A DNA stretch of 64,000 nucleotides from Arthrobacter sp. ISL-65. GTDB taxonomy: Bacteria > Actinomycetota > Actinomycetes > Actinomycetales > Micrococcaceae. Location: the NCBI RefSeq assembly GCF_018613795.1, contig NZ_JAGGPN010000012.1:19769-83768 (forward strand), read 5' to 3'. The translations under genes were made by a program, and so were the position numbers. Every line of letters begins with the position of its first letter. The first letter of the stretch is position 1. Below the pieces are notes generated by a model that was given only the letters and a program-made list of their open reading frames with translations, was not told where the DNA came from and made no database searches. Of this stretch, positions 17,608 through 26,639 are shown in pieces.

Positions 17608-19413
17608 TCACTCCGCCAGCGTCAGGAGCTTCCCCTCCGTCACGGCCTGGCGGGAGAGCGTTTTGTAGCCCTCCTGCTCGAAGAGCACGGTGATCACGTC
17701 CTCCTCGTGCCGCATGATGATGCCCGCGCCCCACTCCTTGTGCACCACGGATGCCTGGAGCGGGAATGATTCCCCGCCCGCGGCGGCTGCGGCGCCGTCG
17801 TCGTAGTCCTCCTCGTACGCAGAACCGTCGGCGCAGTTGTCGCAGTTGCCGCAGGGTTCGGGGAGGTCCTCGCCGAAGTAGCCCAGCAGGAACTGGCGCC
17901 GGCAGGCGTCCGTTTCCGCGTAACCGCGCGCCATCTCGATGCGCGAGCGGTCCACGCGCTGGCGTGCTTCGGCGAGTTCGACGGCGTGTTCCACCACCTT
18001 GGGCAGCTTGGCGTCAGTGTCCAGCCGGATGCCCCGCTTGAGGGCCTTCACGGAGCGGGTCTCCTGCAGTTCGTTGAGCAGTCCGGTGAGCCGGCGGGTG
18101 GGGATGCCGGTCTGCTCGGCGAGCGACTTCTGGGTGACCGGGCCGTCGGCGGCCTGCAGGGCGGTGAGGACGGCGAGCAGCGACTCCTCGTCCGGCTTGT
18201 GGGTGCCGAAGAACTTGCGCAGGCCCAGGTCCTCGGGCCGGTAGTGCAGGACGGCGGAGGCAGGCTGCCCGTCGCGGCCCGAGCGGCCGATCTCCTGGTA
18301 GTAGGCGTCGAGGGACTCGGGGATGTCGGCGTGGATCACGAAGCGGACGTTGGGCTTGTCGATGCCCATGCCGAACGCGGTGGTCGCCACCACCACGTCG
18401 AGTTCGTCGTCGAGGAACTGTTCGTGGACCTCGTCCCGCTCGCTCTGCTTCCGGCCGGCGTGGTACGCCGCGGCGCGCAGCCCGTGCTCGGCGAGTTCGG
18501 CCGCGTAGGTCTCGGTGTCCTTGCGGGTGGCGGCGTAGAGCAGCCCCGGACCCTTCAGCTCGGCCACCTGCGCCACGACCGCGCGCCGCTTGTCCCGGTC
18601 CTCGAGGTGCCGGACGACGTCGAGCCGGATGTTGGGCCGGTCGAAGCCGTGGACCAGCACCAGCGGGTCTTTCATGCGCAGGCGCTGCTGGATCTCATCA
18701 CGCACCGGGGGAGAGGCGGTGGCGGTGAGGGCGGCGACGGGCGGACTGCCCAGCTGCGCGCGGACCTCGCCGAGGCGCAGGTAGTCGGGGCGGAAGTCGT
18801 GCCCCCAGGAGGAGACACAGTGGGCCTCATCCACCACGAACAGCGAGACGTCCATGGCGGCCAGTCGCTCCACGGTCTCGGTCTTGGCCAGCTGCTCGGG
18901 AGCCAGAAAGAGGAACGCGGCCTCGCCGCGCTCGGCGGCTTCCCATGCGGCCTCCACCTCCGAATCCTTCCGGCCGGAGTTGATGGCCACCGCGGACGCC
19001 CCGCCCAGGTCCTCCAGCAGGCCGTCCAGTTGGTCCTCCTGCAGCGCAATCAACGGGGAAACGACGACGGCGGGACCGCGCCTTGCGCTGTCGGCCGCGG
19101 TGGCATCGGGGTGCTTGGCGGGCTGGTCGCCGTCGAGCGCCGCGCCGTCTTCGTGCCCACCGTGGATGAACAGGGCGGACACCTGGTAAATGGCGGACTT
19201 GCCATATCCGGTGGGCATGACGGCGAGGACGTCACGGCCCTGGACCAGCGCGCGCATGCCGGCAAGCTGGCCGTCCCTAAGGTGGGGGAGTCCGAAAGTG
19301 CCGGCGGCGAGCTGGCGGAGGCCGGCGTCGGGATCTGTGCTGATGTCAGCCATGGACGCGGCATCTGCGTCGGCTGCGGGGCTGGTGGCTGTGGGGGCGA
19401 GGGCTTCGGTCAT
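17608..19413 (-). CDS. recQ: RecQ-type ATP-dependent DNA helicase
   Basis: 601 residues. Superfamily 2 motifs in order: MPTGYGKSAIYQ (Walker A, about 86), PLIALQEDQ, VDEAHCVSSWGHDFRPDY (Walker B, about 190), TATAS, ATTAFGMGID and QEIGRSGRDG. RecQ zinc-binding cysteines follow (CRRQFLLGYFGE...CGNCDNC, about 500). A C-terminal about 50-residue beta domain (KEWGAGII..HEEDVITVLF) replaces the HRDC domain. The ATG at 19413 is chosen since the frame upstream (to 19539) is not family-like. Likely role in recombination repair. Monocistronic. Confidence 0.92.
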   Translation of the reverse strand: MTEALAPTATSPAADADAASMADISTDPDAGLRQLAAGTFGLPHLRDGQLAGMRALVQGRDVLAVMPTGYGKSAIYQVSALFIHGGHEDGAALDGDQPAKHPDATAADSARRGPAVVVSPLIALQEDQLDGLLEDLGGASAVAINSGRKDSEVEAAWEAAERGEAAFLFLAPEQLAKTETVERLAAMDVSLFVVDEAHCVSSWGHDFRPDYLRLGEVRAQLGSPPVAALTATASPPVRDEIQQRLRMKDPLVLVHGFDRPNIRLDVVRHLEDRDKRRAVVAQVAELKGPGLLYAATRKDTETYAAELAEHGLRAAAYHAGRKQSERDEVHEQFLDDELDVVVATTAFGMGIDKPNVRFVIHADIPESLDAYYQEIGRSGRDGQPASAVLHYRPEDLGLRKFFGTHKPDEESLLAVLTALQAADGPVTQKSLAEQTGIPTRRLTGLLNELQETRSVKALKRGIRLDTDAKLPKVVEHAVELAEARQRVDRSRIEMARGYAETDACRRQFLLGYFGEDLPEPCGNCDNCADGSAYEEDYDDGAAAAAGGESFPLQASVVHKEWGAGIIMRHEEDVITVLFEQEGYKTLSRQAVTEGKLLTLAE

Positions 19414-19581
19414 GGTGGCGGCTCCGTACGGGCGTTTCCAAGGCCGGGTGTCTTCAGCCGTGGAACCTACCCTAGTGCGAGGCAGGCCAGACGTCATGTC
19501 CCACATAGCGCAGGGGCATCTGCGGACCGGACCCGTCACGCGACGGACCCGGCCACGCCGCGGGGTCAGCCGGTCAGCTGG

Positions 19582-19887
19582 TCAGAGCGAGCGGACCCTT
19601 CGGACCCCAGCCCCTCGGTCCGCGGCCGGGAATCGCGTGTGGGAGTGGATTCTCACGGTTGCGTGGGCTGCCCTGGACTTGGGGATGATGAGCTCCCCGT
19701 GGCCGCCGCGGCTCATGTCGCGGATGAGGCCGGTCCCGGCGATCTCCCTGGTCCAGGAAATCCCTGCGACGGCAGCCTCTTTGGTGGGGTACTTCACTGA
19801 GACGGCCACCAGACCGCCCGCCCCGTCCAGAAGCCTGACGCGGAAGCCGCCGTCTGGAGCATCGATGATTTCAAAGTAGCCGGCCAT
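19582..19887 (-). CDS. YegP/DUF1508-like protein
   Basis: 101 residues. The N-terminal about 55 residues match the YegP fold: G.FEI.DAPDGGFRVRLLDG.G.LVAVSV.Y.TKEAAVAGI. The rest (TREIAGTGLIRD...) is less conserved, with a basic, low-complexity tail. The ATG at 19887 is preceded by GAAGGGG. YegP proteins have no firm function; a similar single-repeat form is common in Arthrobacter. Convergent with nothing; 168 bp from the RecQ start. Confidence 0.75.
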   Translation of the reverse strand: MAGYFEIIDAPDGGFRVRLLDGAGGLVAVSVKYPTKEAAVAGISWTREIAGTGLIRDMSRGGHGELIIPKSRAAHATVRIHSHTRFPAADRGAGVRRVRSL

Positions 19888-20070
19888 GACAAACCCCTTC
19901 GTTCGTGCACCCTCTTGGCATGTCCCCTAAGCCTATTTTGGACCTTTCCGGCCCTGAAGGACCGCCCGGTTGAGCGCCGGAATCCGGAAAGCAATTGCCC
20001 GTTGTTGCGCCGAGCGGTGAGTGGGAAGATCTAGCTGCCAAATACGGCCACAACCTCAAAGGAGACGGAG

Positions 20071-20487
20071 ATGGCTGGCGGACAAGGATTGATCAGGCGG
20101 TTTTACAACGAGGTGCTGACCGGCGGAAATCTGGCGCTCATAGACGAGATGGTGGCGGACGACGTCGTCGATCACGAGGAGGGCTTTCCGGGGCAGCCGC
20201 CGGGGAAGGAAGGCGTGAGGTTCTACGTGAACGCGGTCCGGACCGCATTTCCGGACCTCGCGGTCAAGACCAGCGAGCCGGCGCTCGCCGACGGGGACCT
20301 CGAGGCCGCACACGTGACCCTGACGGGAACGCACCAAGGCGACTTTGCGGGAGTGGCGGCCACCGGCAATTCGGTGGAATTCTCGGGCATCGACATCATC
20401 CGTGTGCAGGACGGCAAGGTGGCAGAACACTGGGGATCGACGGACACAATGAGCCTGATGCAGCAGATTGGAGCCGTGCCAAAGTAG
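20071..20487 (+). CDS. SnoaL-like ester cyclase family protein
   Basis: 138 residues, a single SnoaL/NTF2-like alpha+beta barrel. Visible: IRRFYNEVLTGGNLALIDEMVADDVVDHE at the start, with the Asp-His typical of the pocket, FPDL.V near residue 66, and DIIRVQDGKVAEHWGSTD near 110. Shine-Dalgarno AAAGGAGACGGAG precedes the ATG. Members near no biosynthetic genes, as here, are of unknown role; a binding or general hydrolase/isomerase function is possible. Confidence 0.85.
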   Translation: MAGGQGLIRRFYNEVLTGGNLALIDEMVADDVVDHEEGFPGQPPGKEGVRFYVNAVRTAFPDLAVKTSEPALADGDLEAAHVTLTGTHQGDFAGVAATGNSVEFSGIDIIRVQDGKVAEHWGSTDTMSLMQQIGAVPK

Positions 20488-20896
20488 GGCCGAATTAGGG
20501 ACCCGTAAAAACCAAGAAGTACGACGACGGCCGGCGACGCGCGCCGTCGTCGTGCGTCTTCACGGCGCGTCTTCCGGGACGCGCCGTGGCGTCCCCGTAC
20601 CCCCTCCCAAAGCCCTGTATCATCCCTTCAGGGGGCGGTGACGCCAAAGCGTCAAACCGGGGGACAGCAGCAGATGTGCAAGCCATAAAGCCTTAAGCAA
20701 ACGGGCTTCCTGAAGCCATGTGTCCGCTGTCCGGCGACGTGTCATTCACCACAGGATTCCGCTCACGCAGCGGTCGTTTTGTAGTGGATCAACCGCTCGA
20801 CCCAGTCTTCCGCACCTCCCCTCCGCACTGCCCACCCCTCTTCCTCACTCCGCCACCTCGGCGACCCCTGCCGTCGCCTGCCCTGAAAGGACCGCA
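20488..20896. other. intergenic region with two GC-rich hairpins
   Basis: Two successive hairpins: 20521-20553 (ACGACGACGGC/GCCGTCGTCGT) and 20561-20588 (CACGGCGCGTC/GACGCGCCGTG), the likely end of the SnoaL gene transcript. The remaining 300 bp hold no convincing gene and must include the promoter and a long leader of the TM2 gene; no promoter could be fixed by eye. Confidence 0.55.
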
Positions 20897-21979
20897 ATGA
20901 GCCACCCTGGCCCAACCCCGCCACCGCCGCCCTCCGACTACACCACCTACGGCGCGCCGCAGTATGCGAACGGGCAGTTGTTGGACGGGCAGTACGCGGG
21001 GCAGGCGTATCCGGGGCAGTACGGGGCTTTCGCGGGGCAGTACGGGGCGGAACCACAGAAGTCCTTCCTGGTCACCTGGCTGTTCTCGCTGCTCCTTGGC
21101 GTACTGGGCGTGGACCGCTTCTACCTCGGCAAGATCGGCACGGGCATCGCCAAGCTGCTGACGCTCGGTGGCCTGGGCTGGTGGGCGCTCGTGGACCTGA
21201 TCATCACGCTGGCCGGGAAACAGACGGACAAGCAGGGGCGACCGCTGGCAGGGTACGCGCAGCACAAGAAGGTGGCCGTTGTGGTCACTGTTGTCTTTTT
21301 GGTGGTCAACCTGGTGATTGGCGTGTTCAGCGGGATTGCTGCCGCTGCCGTTGTCCGGCAGGCCTCCACCCCGCCGATCGTCACCGCCGCTCCTGTGACG
21401 TCGGAGAGCGCCGCCTCGGACCCCTCGGCGGATCCGGCGAGCACCGGGGAAGCAGCTGCAGGGGGAGACCGGCCGCACCTGGCGGCGCAGACGCTGACGG
21501 GTACCGGCGACGACGTCAAGACGGTGGACCTCAAGGGCGTCCCCGCCGTGGTGACGTTCACGTGCAAGGCCTGCAGCGGCAACACGGTCCTGGAAACCAA
21601 CGGACATGAGATGCTCCTGGTCAACGCCGTTGGCGCGTACGCAGGATCGCACCTCGTGGACACCAGCACCGCTGCCACCACCGAGTTCGCCATCAGCGCC
21701 GACTCCGCGTGGACGCTAAAGATCGAGGACATCGACAGCGTTCCCGCCTCAACCGACAAGGCGAGCGGCCACGGCGACATGGTTCTCTACTGGGATGCGC
21801 TTAGCGACAAGGCTGCGGTCACCAACAAGGGTGAAGGCAACTTCGTGGTGCAGGGCTTCGGCAGCGAGGTTCCCGAGCTCGCAGTCAACAAGATCGGCGA
21901 CTACAGCGGCACCGTGAAGCTCACACCCGGCTTCGTCCAGGTCAACTCCGACGGCGACTGGACCATCGCCGCGAAGTAG
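20897..21979 (+). CDS. TM2 domain membrane protein with extracellular C-terminal domain
   Basis: 360 residues. N-terminus is Pro/Gly/Tyr/Gln-rich (repeats of GQYA/GQYG, residues 15-55). A TM2 domain follows (about 58-125): two membrane helices joined by the conserved GVDRFYLGKIGTGIAKLLTLGG loop with its DRFYLG signature. A third helix (about 133-155) leads to an Ala/Ser/Pro linker and an about 150-residue exported domain (FTCKACSGNTVLETNG... to the end) that looks like a beta sandwich. ATG 20897 follows GAAAGGACC. Function unknown; two cysteines (KACSG) may form a disulfide. Confidence 0.8.
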   Translation: MSHPGPTPPPPPSDYTTYGAPQYANGQLLDGQYAGQAYPGQYGAFAGQYGAEPQKSFLVTWLFSLLLGVLGVDRFYLGKIGTGIAKLLTLGGLGWWALVDLIITLAGKQTDKQGRPLAGYAQHKKVAVVVTVVFLVVNLVIGVFSGIAAAAVVRQASTPPIVTAAPVTSESAASDPSADPASTGEAAAGGDRPHLAAQTLTGTGDDVKTVDLKGVPAVVTFTCKACSGNTVLETNGHEMLLVNAVGAYAGSHLVDTSTAATTEFAISADSAWTLKIEDIDSVPASTDKASGHGDMVLYWDALSDKAAVTNKGEGNFVVQGFGSEVPELAVNKIGDYSGTVKLTPGFVQVNSDGDWTIAAK

Positions 21980-21996
21980 CGTTCCGCCTCGCAACC

Positions 21997-22047
21997 AAAA
22001 GGCCCCGCGGGACCTGGCACTTGTGCCTGGTCCGGCGGGGCCTTTTT
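21997..22047 (+). terminator. intrinsic terminator of the TM2 gene
   Basis: AAAGGCCCCGC... pairs with ...GCGGGGCCTTT and is followed by TTTT; the inner part (CCTGG/CCAGG-like) extends the stem. Confidence 0.85.
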
Positions 22048-22051
22048 GCAT

Positions 22052-22106
22052 CCGCTGGCTAAGCCTGTTTCGAAGCGCCTGCCGCTGGTTGAGCCTGTCG
22101 AAACCT
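22052..22106. repeat. two direct half-copies of the TTGAGCCTGTCGAAACC repeat
   Basis: CCGCTGGCTAAGCCTGTTTCGAA (diverged) and CCGCTGGTTGAGCCTGTCGAAACC in tandem, 30 bp apart, between the TM2 terminator and the next gene. Same family as 6869-6922 and 25320-25414. Confidence 0.7.
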
Positions 22107-22154
22107 GTGGCGGCGTCGTAGCGCTAAATGGCACACCTCGGCGCCAGTTAGCTG

Positions 22155-23033
22155 TTAGCCGATAGCTCGCGTGTTGGGCGCGGTGGGACTCTTGATCCAG
22201 GAGGAGAGGATGCGGAATTTCTCGTGGGTCGCGGATCCGGGTTCCGCAGACCAGATAATCAGTGTCTGATCGGGAAAACCGACCCGCTGAAATGCGTCCC
22301 AGTCGATGGTGAAGTCGCCGTGTTCAGGGTGGCGGATCGTTTTGGTCCCGAAATCCTGCCTAGCGACATTTCGGGCTGCCCACCACCTGCGAAATTGCGG
22401 GCTGGAAAGTGAAAGTTCTCCAACGATGGCCGCGAGCCTGGGATCGGTGGGGTTATCAACGGCCTGCATCCGCAGGAGGGCCACGTTCGTGCGGGCCATT
22501 GATTCCCAATCCTCGTAGTAGTCCTTCATTCGCGGATCAGTGAAGGTCATGCGGATGAAGTTGCGTTCGTGCGGCGGCAGTTTGTCGATGTCCAGGAGCA
22601 CGGCGGCGGCCAGCGGGTTCCAGGCGAGGATGTCGAAGTATTTGCCGACGACGAACGCTGGACTGTCCGTCAGCTGATCCAGGAGCCGCTGGACCTGGGG
22701 CCGGACCGGGTTGGTGCGGCGTTGGACCGGCGCCGCACGATCGGCTTGCTGCGCCAGGCCTTGAACGTAGGCCCGCTGATCTGGGGTGAGGCGCAGCGTA
22801 TCGGCAATGGCTTCGAGAACAGGCTCTGAGGGCGCGAGACGGCCCTGTTCGATACGGGTGTAGTAGTCGTGGCTGATCGCGGTCTGGGCCGCGACTTCTT
22901 CGCGCCGCAGGCCGGACACGCGTCGGGTACCAGGATCGCCGGGGTCGAGCCCGATGTCGGCAGGGTTCAGTTCGCTGCGGCGAGCTTTCAGGAACTGCCC
23001 CAGCTCTTCCAGGTGCGGGTTTTTCACGCTCAC
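22155..23033 (-). CDS. XRE-family regulator with MmyB-like ligand-binding domain
   Basis: 292 residues. Cro/C1-type HTH at about 10-75 (RREEVAAQTAISHDYYTRIEQGR). An MmyB-type ligand domain follows (about 105-280; FVVGKYFDILAWNPLAAAVL, then FRRWWAARNVA and the C-terminal IIWSAEPGS). Such proteins bind a hydrophobic ligand in a PAS-like fold and usually control a neighbouring oxidoreductase or hydrolase, here the gene at 23126-24049 upstream on the same strand. GTG start at 23033. Confidence 0.9.
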   Translation of the reverse strand: MSVKNPHLEELGQFLKARRSELNPADIGLDPGDPGTRRVSGLRREEVAAQTAISHDYYTRIEQGRLAPSEPVLEAIADTLRLTPDQRAYVQGLAQQADRAAPVQRRTNPVRPQVQRLLDQLTDSPAFVVGKYFDILAWNPLAAAVLLDIDKLPPHERNFIRMTFTDPRMKDYYEDWESMARTNVALLRMQAVDNPTDPRLAAIVGELSLSSPQFRRWWAARNVARQDFGTKTIRHPEHGDFTIDWDAFQRVGFPDQTLIIWSAEPGSATHEKFRILSSWIKSPTAPNTRAIG

Positions 23034-23054
23034 GTCTCTCGCTGCGGGTGGAGG

Positions 23055-23094
23055 GTGTTGCGCCCGGGACGTGTAAGCGTCCTGGGCGCAACAC
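23055..23094. terminator. strong hairpin between hydrolase and regulator genes
   Basis: GTGTTGCGCCCGGGACG pairs with CGTCCTGGGCGCAACAC (17 bp, one mismatch) around a 6-nt loop. No U-run on either strand, so it may be a weak terminator or an mRNA-stabilising element. Confidence 0.55.
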
Positions 23095-23125
23095 CTGGTT
23101 GCGGATCAGGCCGACACCAAAGGTG

Positions 23126-24049
23126 TCAGGCAGCCACTTCCTGCACAAGATGCGTGCGGAAGAAGCGGGCCACGTTCGCGACGGCATTATCCATCTGTGC
23201 CGGGGTGTCGTAGTAGTCGTAGTGGTTCCCGTCGGACCATACGAGTTCCTTCTCACCCTGCACGGCCTCGTGGAGTGCCTTGGCGTTCTCGGGCAACGCG
23301 GACTCGTCGGAGTGGACAACGATCGTCGGGGTGGTGACCTTTGAGGCCTCGCTCAGCGCGTCGAAGGAGAGCCAGTTTTCCCATGAGGCGACGTCGAGCT
23401 GGTTCGTGTACTCGGGAACGGCGCCGCGGGCCGGGTTGTCGTAGTAGTCGAAGACGCCCTCGAATGGGATGTAGTTTGCCGCTTCCGGGTCGGTCTCGCT
23501 GTAGACAGTGATGAGGGTCTGTTCGCCTGTCTCCGCGTAGTTCTTCCTCGCCGCAGCTGCCTGCTCCTTGCGGGTGGCCATGCCCTCTTCACCGTAGGTG
23601 GCAGTGAAGACTGCCTCGTTGACGAGGAAGCCGGCGATGGTCGCCAGGCCCTTAACCCGCTCGTCCTTGGCCGCGAGGTAGACCGCGTTGCTGGCCGAAG
23701 TGCAGACACCAACCATGCCCACAGCATCCACGTAGGGCAGCCCGGTGAGGTACGTGACGGCGGCCTGAAGGTCATCCAGTTTCTCGGCGGGTGATTCGAG
23801 CTGCCGCGGTTCGCCCGTGCTCTGGCCATAGTGCGCGTAGTCGAACGTGAGGGCCACAAAGCCCTGCTCAGCGAATTTCTGTGCGTAGGTCCCCGCCATC
23901 ATCTCCTTGACCGAGCTAAACGAACCCTGAACGATCACGGCCTGATAGTGGCCGTTCTCGTCGAAGTTCTCGGGGGTAAAGAGGTCTCCCGCGAGGGTCG
24001 AGCCGTCACGGTGGAAATTGATGGTGTGCTTCAACGTATGTTCCTTCAT
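23126..24049 (-). CDS. alpha/beta hydrolase, dienelactone-hydrolase-like
   Basis: 307 residues. Nucleophile elbow is VGVCTSAS (about residue 117): a Cys sits where most relatives have Ser, as in dienelactone hydrolases. Acid is probably Asp in VVHSDES (about 247) and the base His in GNHYDYYD (about 281). Oxyanion region VQGSFSSVKE near residue 38. ATG at 24049 chosen; the frame upstream is not family-like. Its partner is the MmyB-type regulator downstream, a common pairing. Substrate unknown; probably an ester or lactone. Confidence 0.87.
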   Translation of the reverse strand: MKEHTLKHTINFHRDGSTLAGDLFTPENFDENGHYQAVIVQGSFSSVKEMMAGTYAQKFAEQGFVALTFDYAHYGQSTGEPRQLESPAEKLDDLQAAVTYLTGLPYVDAVGMVGVCTSASNAVYLAAKDERVKGLATIAGFLVNEAVFTATYGEEGMATRKEQAAAARKNYAETGEQTLITVYSETDPEAANYIPFEGVFDYYDNPARGAVPEYTNQLDVASWENWLSFDALSEASKVTTPTIVVHSDESALPENAKALHEAVQGEKELVWSDGNHYDYYDTPAQMDNAVANVARFFRTHLVQEVAA

Positions 24050-24344
24050 TGGTGGTGTTTCCCCGCGATACCCAGAGCATTGCCGGTGAAACCTACAAGT
24101 CGCCAGGCCGGCGCCTCTGTCTCTGCGGGTGCGGCTCGTGGCCACATATCCAGACTGCCTCGACACTTACGGGCCCACAATGGGAAAGAATTTTCCTAGG
24201 CAAGACAACCCTGGCCGGCCGACCGAACGGCCGTTCCACGAACCGGCAGGCCAACTCATGCAACTGGTAACGGGCCCGCCCGGATCGTGAGGCAGCCATG
24301 TTTGGATCTTTCGTCTCTGCGGGTAGTCGCCTGGTTGGCTTACC

Positions 24345-24482
24345 TTAGCCGTGGCAGGCTCCGCGTCCGGCCGAGCCGGTGTTTTGGCGGGCAAGGTGGC
24401 CGCGGCCGAATCCAAGGGCGAGGACTAACATGGCCGTTGCCAGGTGCAGCCAGTAACTCGTGCCGACCTGGATGAAGGAGAA
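24345..24482 (-). pseudogene. possible C-terminal remnant of a membrane protein
   Basis: In the 24050-24500 gap the minus strand reads FSFIQVGTSYWLHLATAM followed by a hydrophobic LVLALGF, a basic GRGHLARQ and a stop at 24345. This looks like the last membrane helix and tail of a small membrane protein, but the frame upstream runs into the HAD gene and has no start. Low confidence; no other gene is seen in this gap. Confidence 0.25.
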
Positions 24483-24500
24483 TCGCCCGCGGCGGTGCGT

Positions 24501-25184
24501 TCAACCCGCGGTGTTGGCCAGCGCGCCAGCCAGGTCCCGCAGCGACGCCACCGTGTAGTCCGGTTCAGTGAAGTACGCCGGGTAGGGCGCGCCCGAGCGG
24601 TTGATCCAGGCAGTCCCGAGCCCGGCCCGCGCGGCGCCGTGGATGTCCCATGGGTGGACGGCAACCAGGAGCAGTCGCTCCGGATCGAAGCCGCAGGCTG
24701 CCGCGGCATAGTCGTAAGCCGCGCGGTCGGGCTTCCACGCGGGGGCGTCCTCGACGGACAGCAGACGGTCGAAGCTGTCCCCGATTCCGGCGGTGGTGAA
24801 GAGCTTTTCCGCGACGCTGGTGGAACCGTTGGTCAGCGTCACCAGCCGGTACCCGGCAGCCTTCAGCGCGGACACGCCTTCCGGCACGTCCGGATGGAGT
24901 CCCAGGCCGGCCATGCCTTGCATGATGTGGTCGACGGCGGCATCCGTCCCCATGTTCAGGTCCAAGCCGACGAGCAACCCGCGCAGCGCTTCGGCCCCGA
25001 TTTCGGCGAACGCCCTATTGTCGCCGGCCGCTGTGAGCGCGAAGCCGTCACGGAGTAGGGCGGCGAACCACAGCTTGGCGAGCGACCCCGGTGCGCCGGT
25101 TTCGGCGAATTTATCGGCCAGCGGAGACATGTCGGACAGGGTTTCGTTGACGTCGAAGACGACGACGGAGGGTTGGGTCGGCAC
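24501..25184 (-). CDS. haloacid dehalogenase type II (HAD superfamily)
   Basis: 227 residues. Nucleophile Asp in VVFDVNETL (about residue 12), then LTNGS (motif II, about 113), WKPD (motif III Lys, about 147) and HPWDIHGA (motif IV, about 172). The helical cap between motifs I and II is of the type II 2-haloacid dehalogenase kind. GTG 25184 has AAGGAG 7 nt upstream and is preferred to ATG 25214. Cytoplasmic; the true substrate may be a phosphate ester rather than a haloacid. Monocistronic. Confidence 0.87.
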   Translation of the reverse strand: MPTQPSVVVFDVNETLSDMSPLADKFAETGAPGSLAKLWFAALLRDGFALTAAGDNRAFAEIGAEALRGLLVGLDLNMGTDAAVDHIMQGMAGLGLHPDVPEGVSALKAAGYRLVTLTNGSTSVAEKLFTTAGIGDSFDRLLSVEDAPAWKPDRAAYDYAAAACGFDPERLLLVAVHPWDIHGAARAGLGTAWINRSGAPYPAYFTEPDYTVASLRDLAGALANTAG

Positions 25185-25319
25185 GGAGCGGCTCCTTCTG
25201 CGGCGGCTGGTCATGCCCAGTCTTTCGCTCCGGAAGTTTCGGTGCTAGTGGCCCATGGACTTTGGTTTGGAAAGTGAACAGCGGGCCGCCCCGAAAGGGA
25301 CGGCCCGGCGTCGTGCTTC

Positions 25320-25414
25320 TGGCGGTTGAGCCTGTCGAAACCCTTGATCTCGACAGGCTCGATGAGCGGCTTCCCGGCAGACTCGATCAGCGGTTTCTGG
25401 ACAGGCCCGATCAG
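25320..25414. repeat. cluster of TTGAGCCTGTCGAAACC-type repeats
   Basis: GCGGTTGAGCCTGTCGAAACC, then an inverted CTCGACAGGCTCGATGAGC, then two diverged copies (ACTCGATCAGCGGTTTC and GCCCGATCAGCGGCTTC). The first two can form a hairpin at the 3' end of the GDPD gene. Confidence 0.7.
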
Positions 25415-26487
25415 CGGCTTCCGTACGCCTTCGGCAGCTTCAGTCCGCGCTGGTCCATGAGGGTGCGCAGGCGGGTGGGGTAGTCGGTGATGATGCCGTC
25501 CACGCCGAGGTCCATCAGGCGGGCCATTTCGGCGGTGGTGTTCACGGTCCAGGGGATGACGGGCAGGCCGAAGGCGTGGGCCTCGGCGATCATCTGCGGG
25601 GTGACGGAACGGAACGTGGGGGAGATGACGTCGTAGCCCAGGGCCTTGGCGGCCTTGGCCAGGGAGCCGTCGTAGTCGTCGATGTCGATGCCGCCCAGCT
25701 CGGGTGCGGCGCCGGGCTTGCCCACCTGCAGCCAGGCGTCACCGCTGGAGAGAGCCACGACGGGCAGCTGCGGGGCGATCTTCCTGGTGTAGTTCAGCGT
25801 GGACCAGTCGAACGACTGCACCGTGGTGAGGCCGGACATGCCCGCCATGTAGATCTCGGTGACCACGGCCTTTGTGAGCGCCACCGAGTCCTCGCCGCCG
25901 GCCTGGCCGTCCTCCACCTTGGTCTCCACGTTGAAGCGGGCCTTCTTGGCGCCGTAGTCGCGGACCAGCTGGAACACATCCCTGAGCTCGGCGATGCGGT
26001 TGCCTTCGATCACCTGCTGCTCCAGGTAGCCGGCCAGCTGGGTGTAGCCGCAGTTGAGGGTCTTGATCTGGGCCAGCGACAGCTCCGCCACCCGGTCGCC
26101 CGCGTACGGGAACTCGGGGTCGTTCGGCGTGGCAGGCGCGGTGTCCGCGCACTTGTTGGCCTGCATCGTGTCGTCGTGCCAGACGATGACCTTCCCGTCC
26201 TCGGTCAGGTGCGTGTCCAATTCGAGTGTGCTCACGCCCAGCTTCAGCGAGTTCGCGAACGCGGCCAGCGATTCCTCGGTCCACTCGCCGCGGCCGCCGC
26301 GGTGCGACTGCAGGTCGAAGGAGCCGCTGCGCTCGTTCGTCGTGATGGCAGAGCCGGCAGTGCCGGCAGCGTTCGACGACGGCAACCCGGCGTCCGCTGC
26401 CGGGGCGGCGACGGCGGGTCCCGCCGTCGAGCCGATGGCTGCGGTGAAAAGCGCGACGGCGGCCGCTGCGGTCAGGAATTTGCGCAT
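25411..26487 (-). CDS. secreted glycerophosphodiester phosphodiesterase
   Basis: 358 residues. Sec signal peptide (MRKF then a hydrophobic stretch, cut near AVAAPAA, about residue 31). GDPD catalytic motifs: QSHRGGRGEWTEES (His-Arg, about 62), VSTLELDTHLTEDGKVIVWHD (metal-binding Glu, Asp and His, about 90-110) and NVETKVE (about 192). It splits glycerophosphodiesters to glycerol-3-phosphate and an alcohol outside the cell. Shine-Dalgarno GGGAGGAA precedes the ATG. Probably for phosphate or glycerol scavenging. Confidence 0.93.
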   Translation of the reverse strand: MRKFLTAAAAVALFTAAIGSTAGPAVAAPAADAGLPSSNAAGTAGSAITTNERSGSFDLQSHRGGRGEWTEESLAAFANSLKLGVSTLELDTHLTEDGKVIVWHDDTMQANKCADTAPATPNDPEFPYAGDRVAELSLAQIKTLNCGYTQLAGYLEQQVIEGNRIAELRDVFQLVRDYGAKKARFNVETKVEDGQAGGEDSVALTKAVVTEIYMAGMSGLTTVQSFDWSTLNYTRKIAPQLPVVALSSGDAWLQVGKPGAAPELGGIDIDDYDGSLAKAAKALGYDVISPTFRSVTPQMIAEAHAFGLPVIPWTVNTTAEMARLMDLGVDGIITDYPTRLRTLMDQRGLKLPKAYGSR

Positions 26488-26639
26488 GGTTTTGGTTCCT
26501 CCCGGATGACGGTGGCCGGCGCTGAGCCGCCGACCCGTTCAACCTAGGGAGGCCAGATGGCGCGCGGCCTGCGGGGAGTTGGCGGGCAGGTTAACAACTT
26601 GGCTGACTGATGCCCGGGAAGCCCGAACAGCCGTCCTTG

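Noticed and set aside
17986..19800. Long + strand open frame of 604 codons
   Set aside because: Antisense to recQ, whose helicase motifs are clear; a GC-bias shadow.
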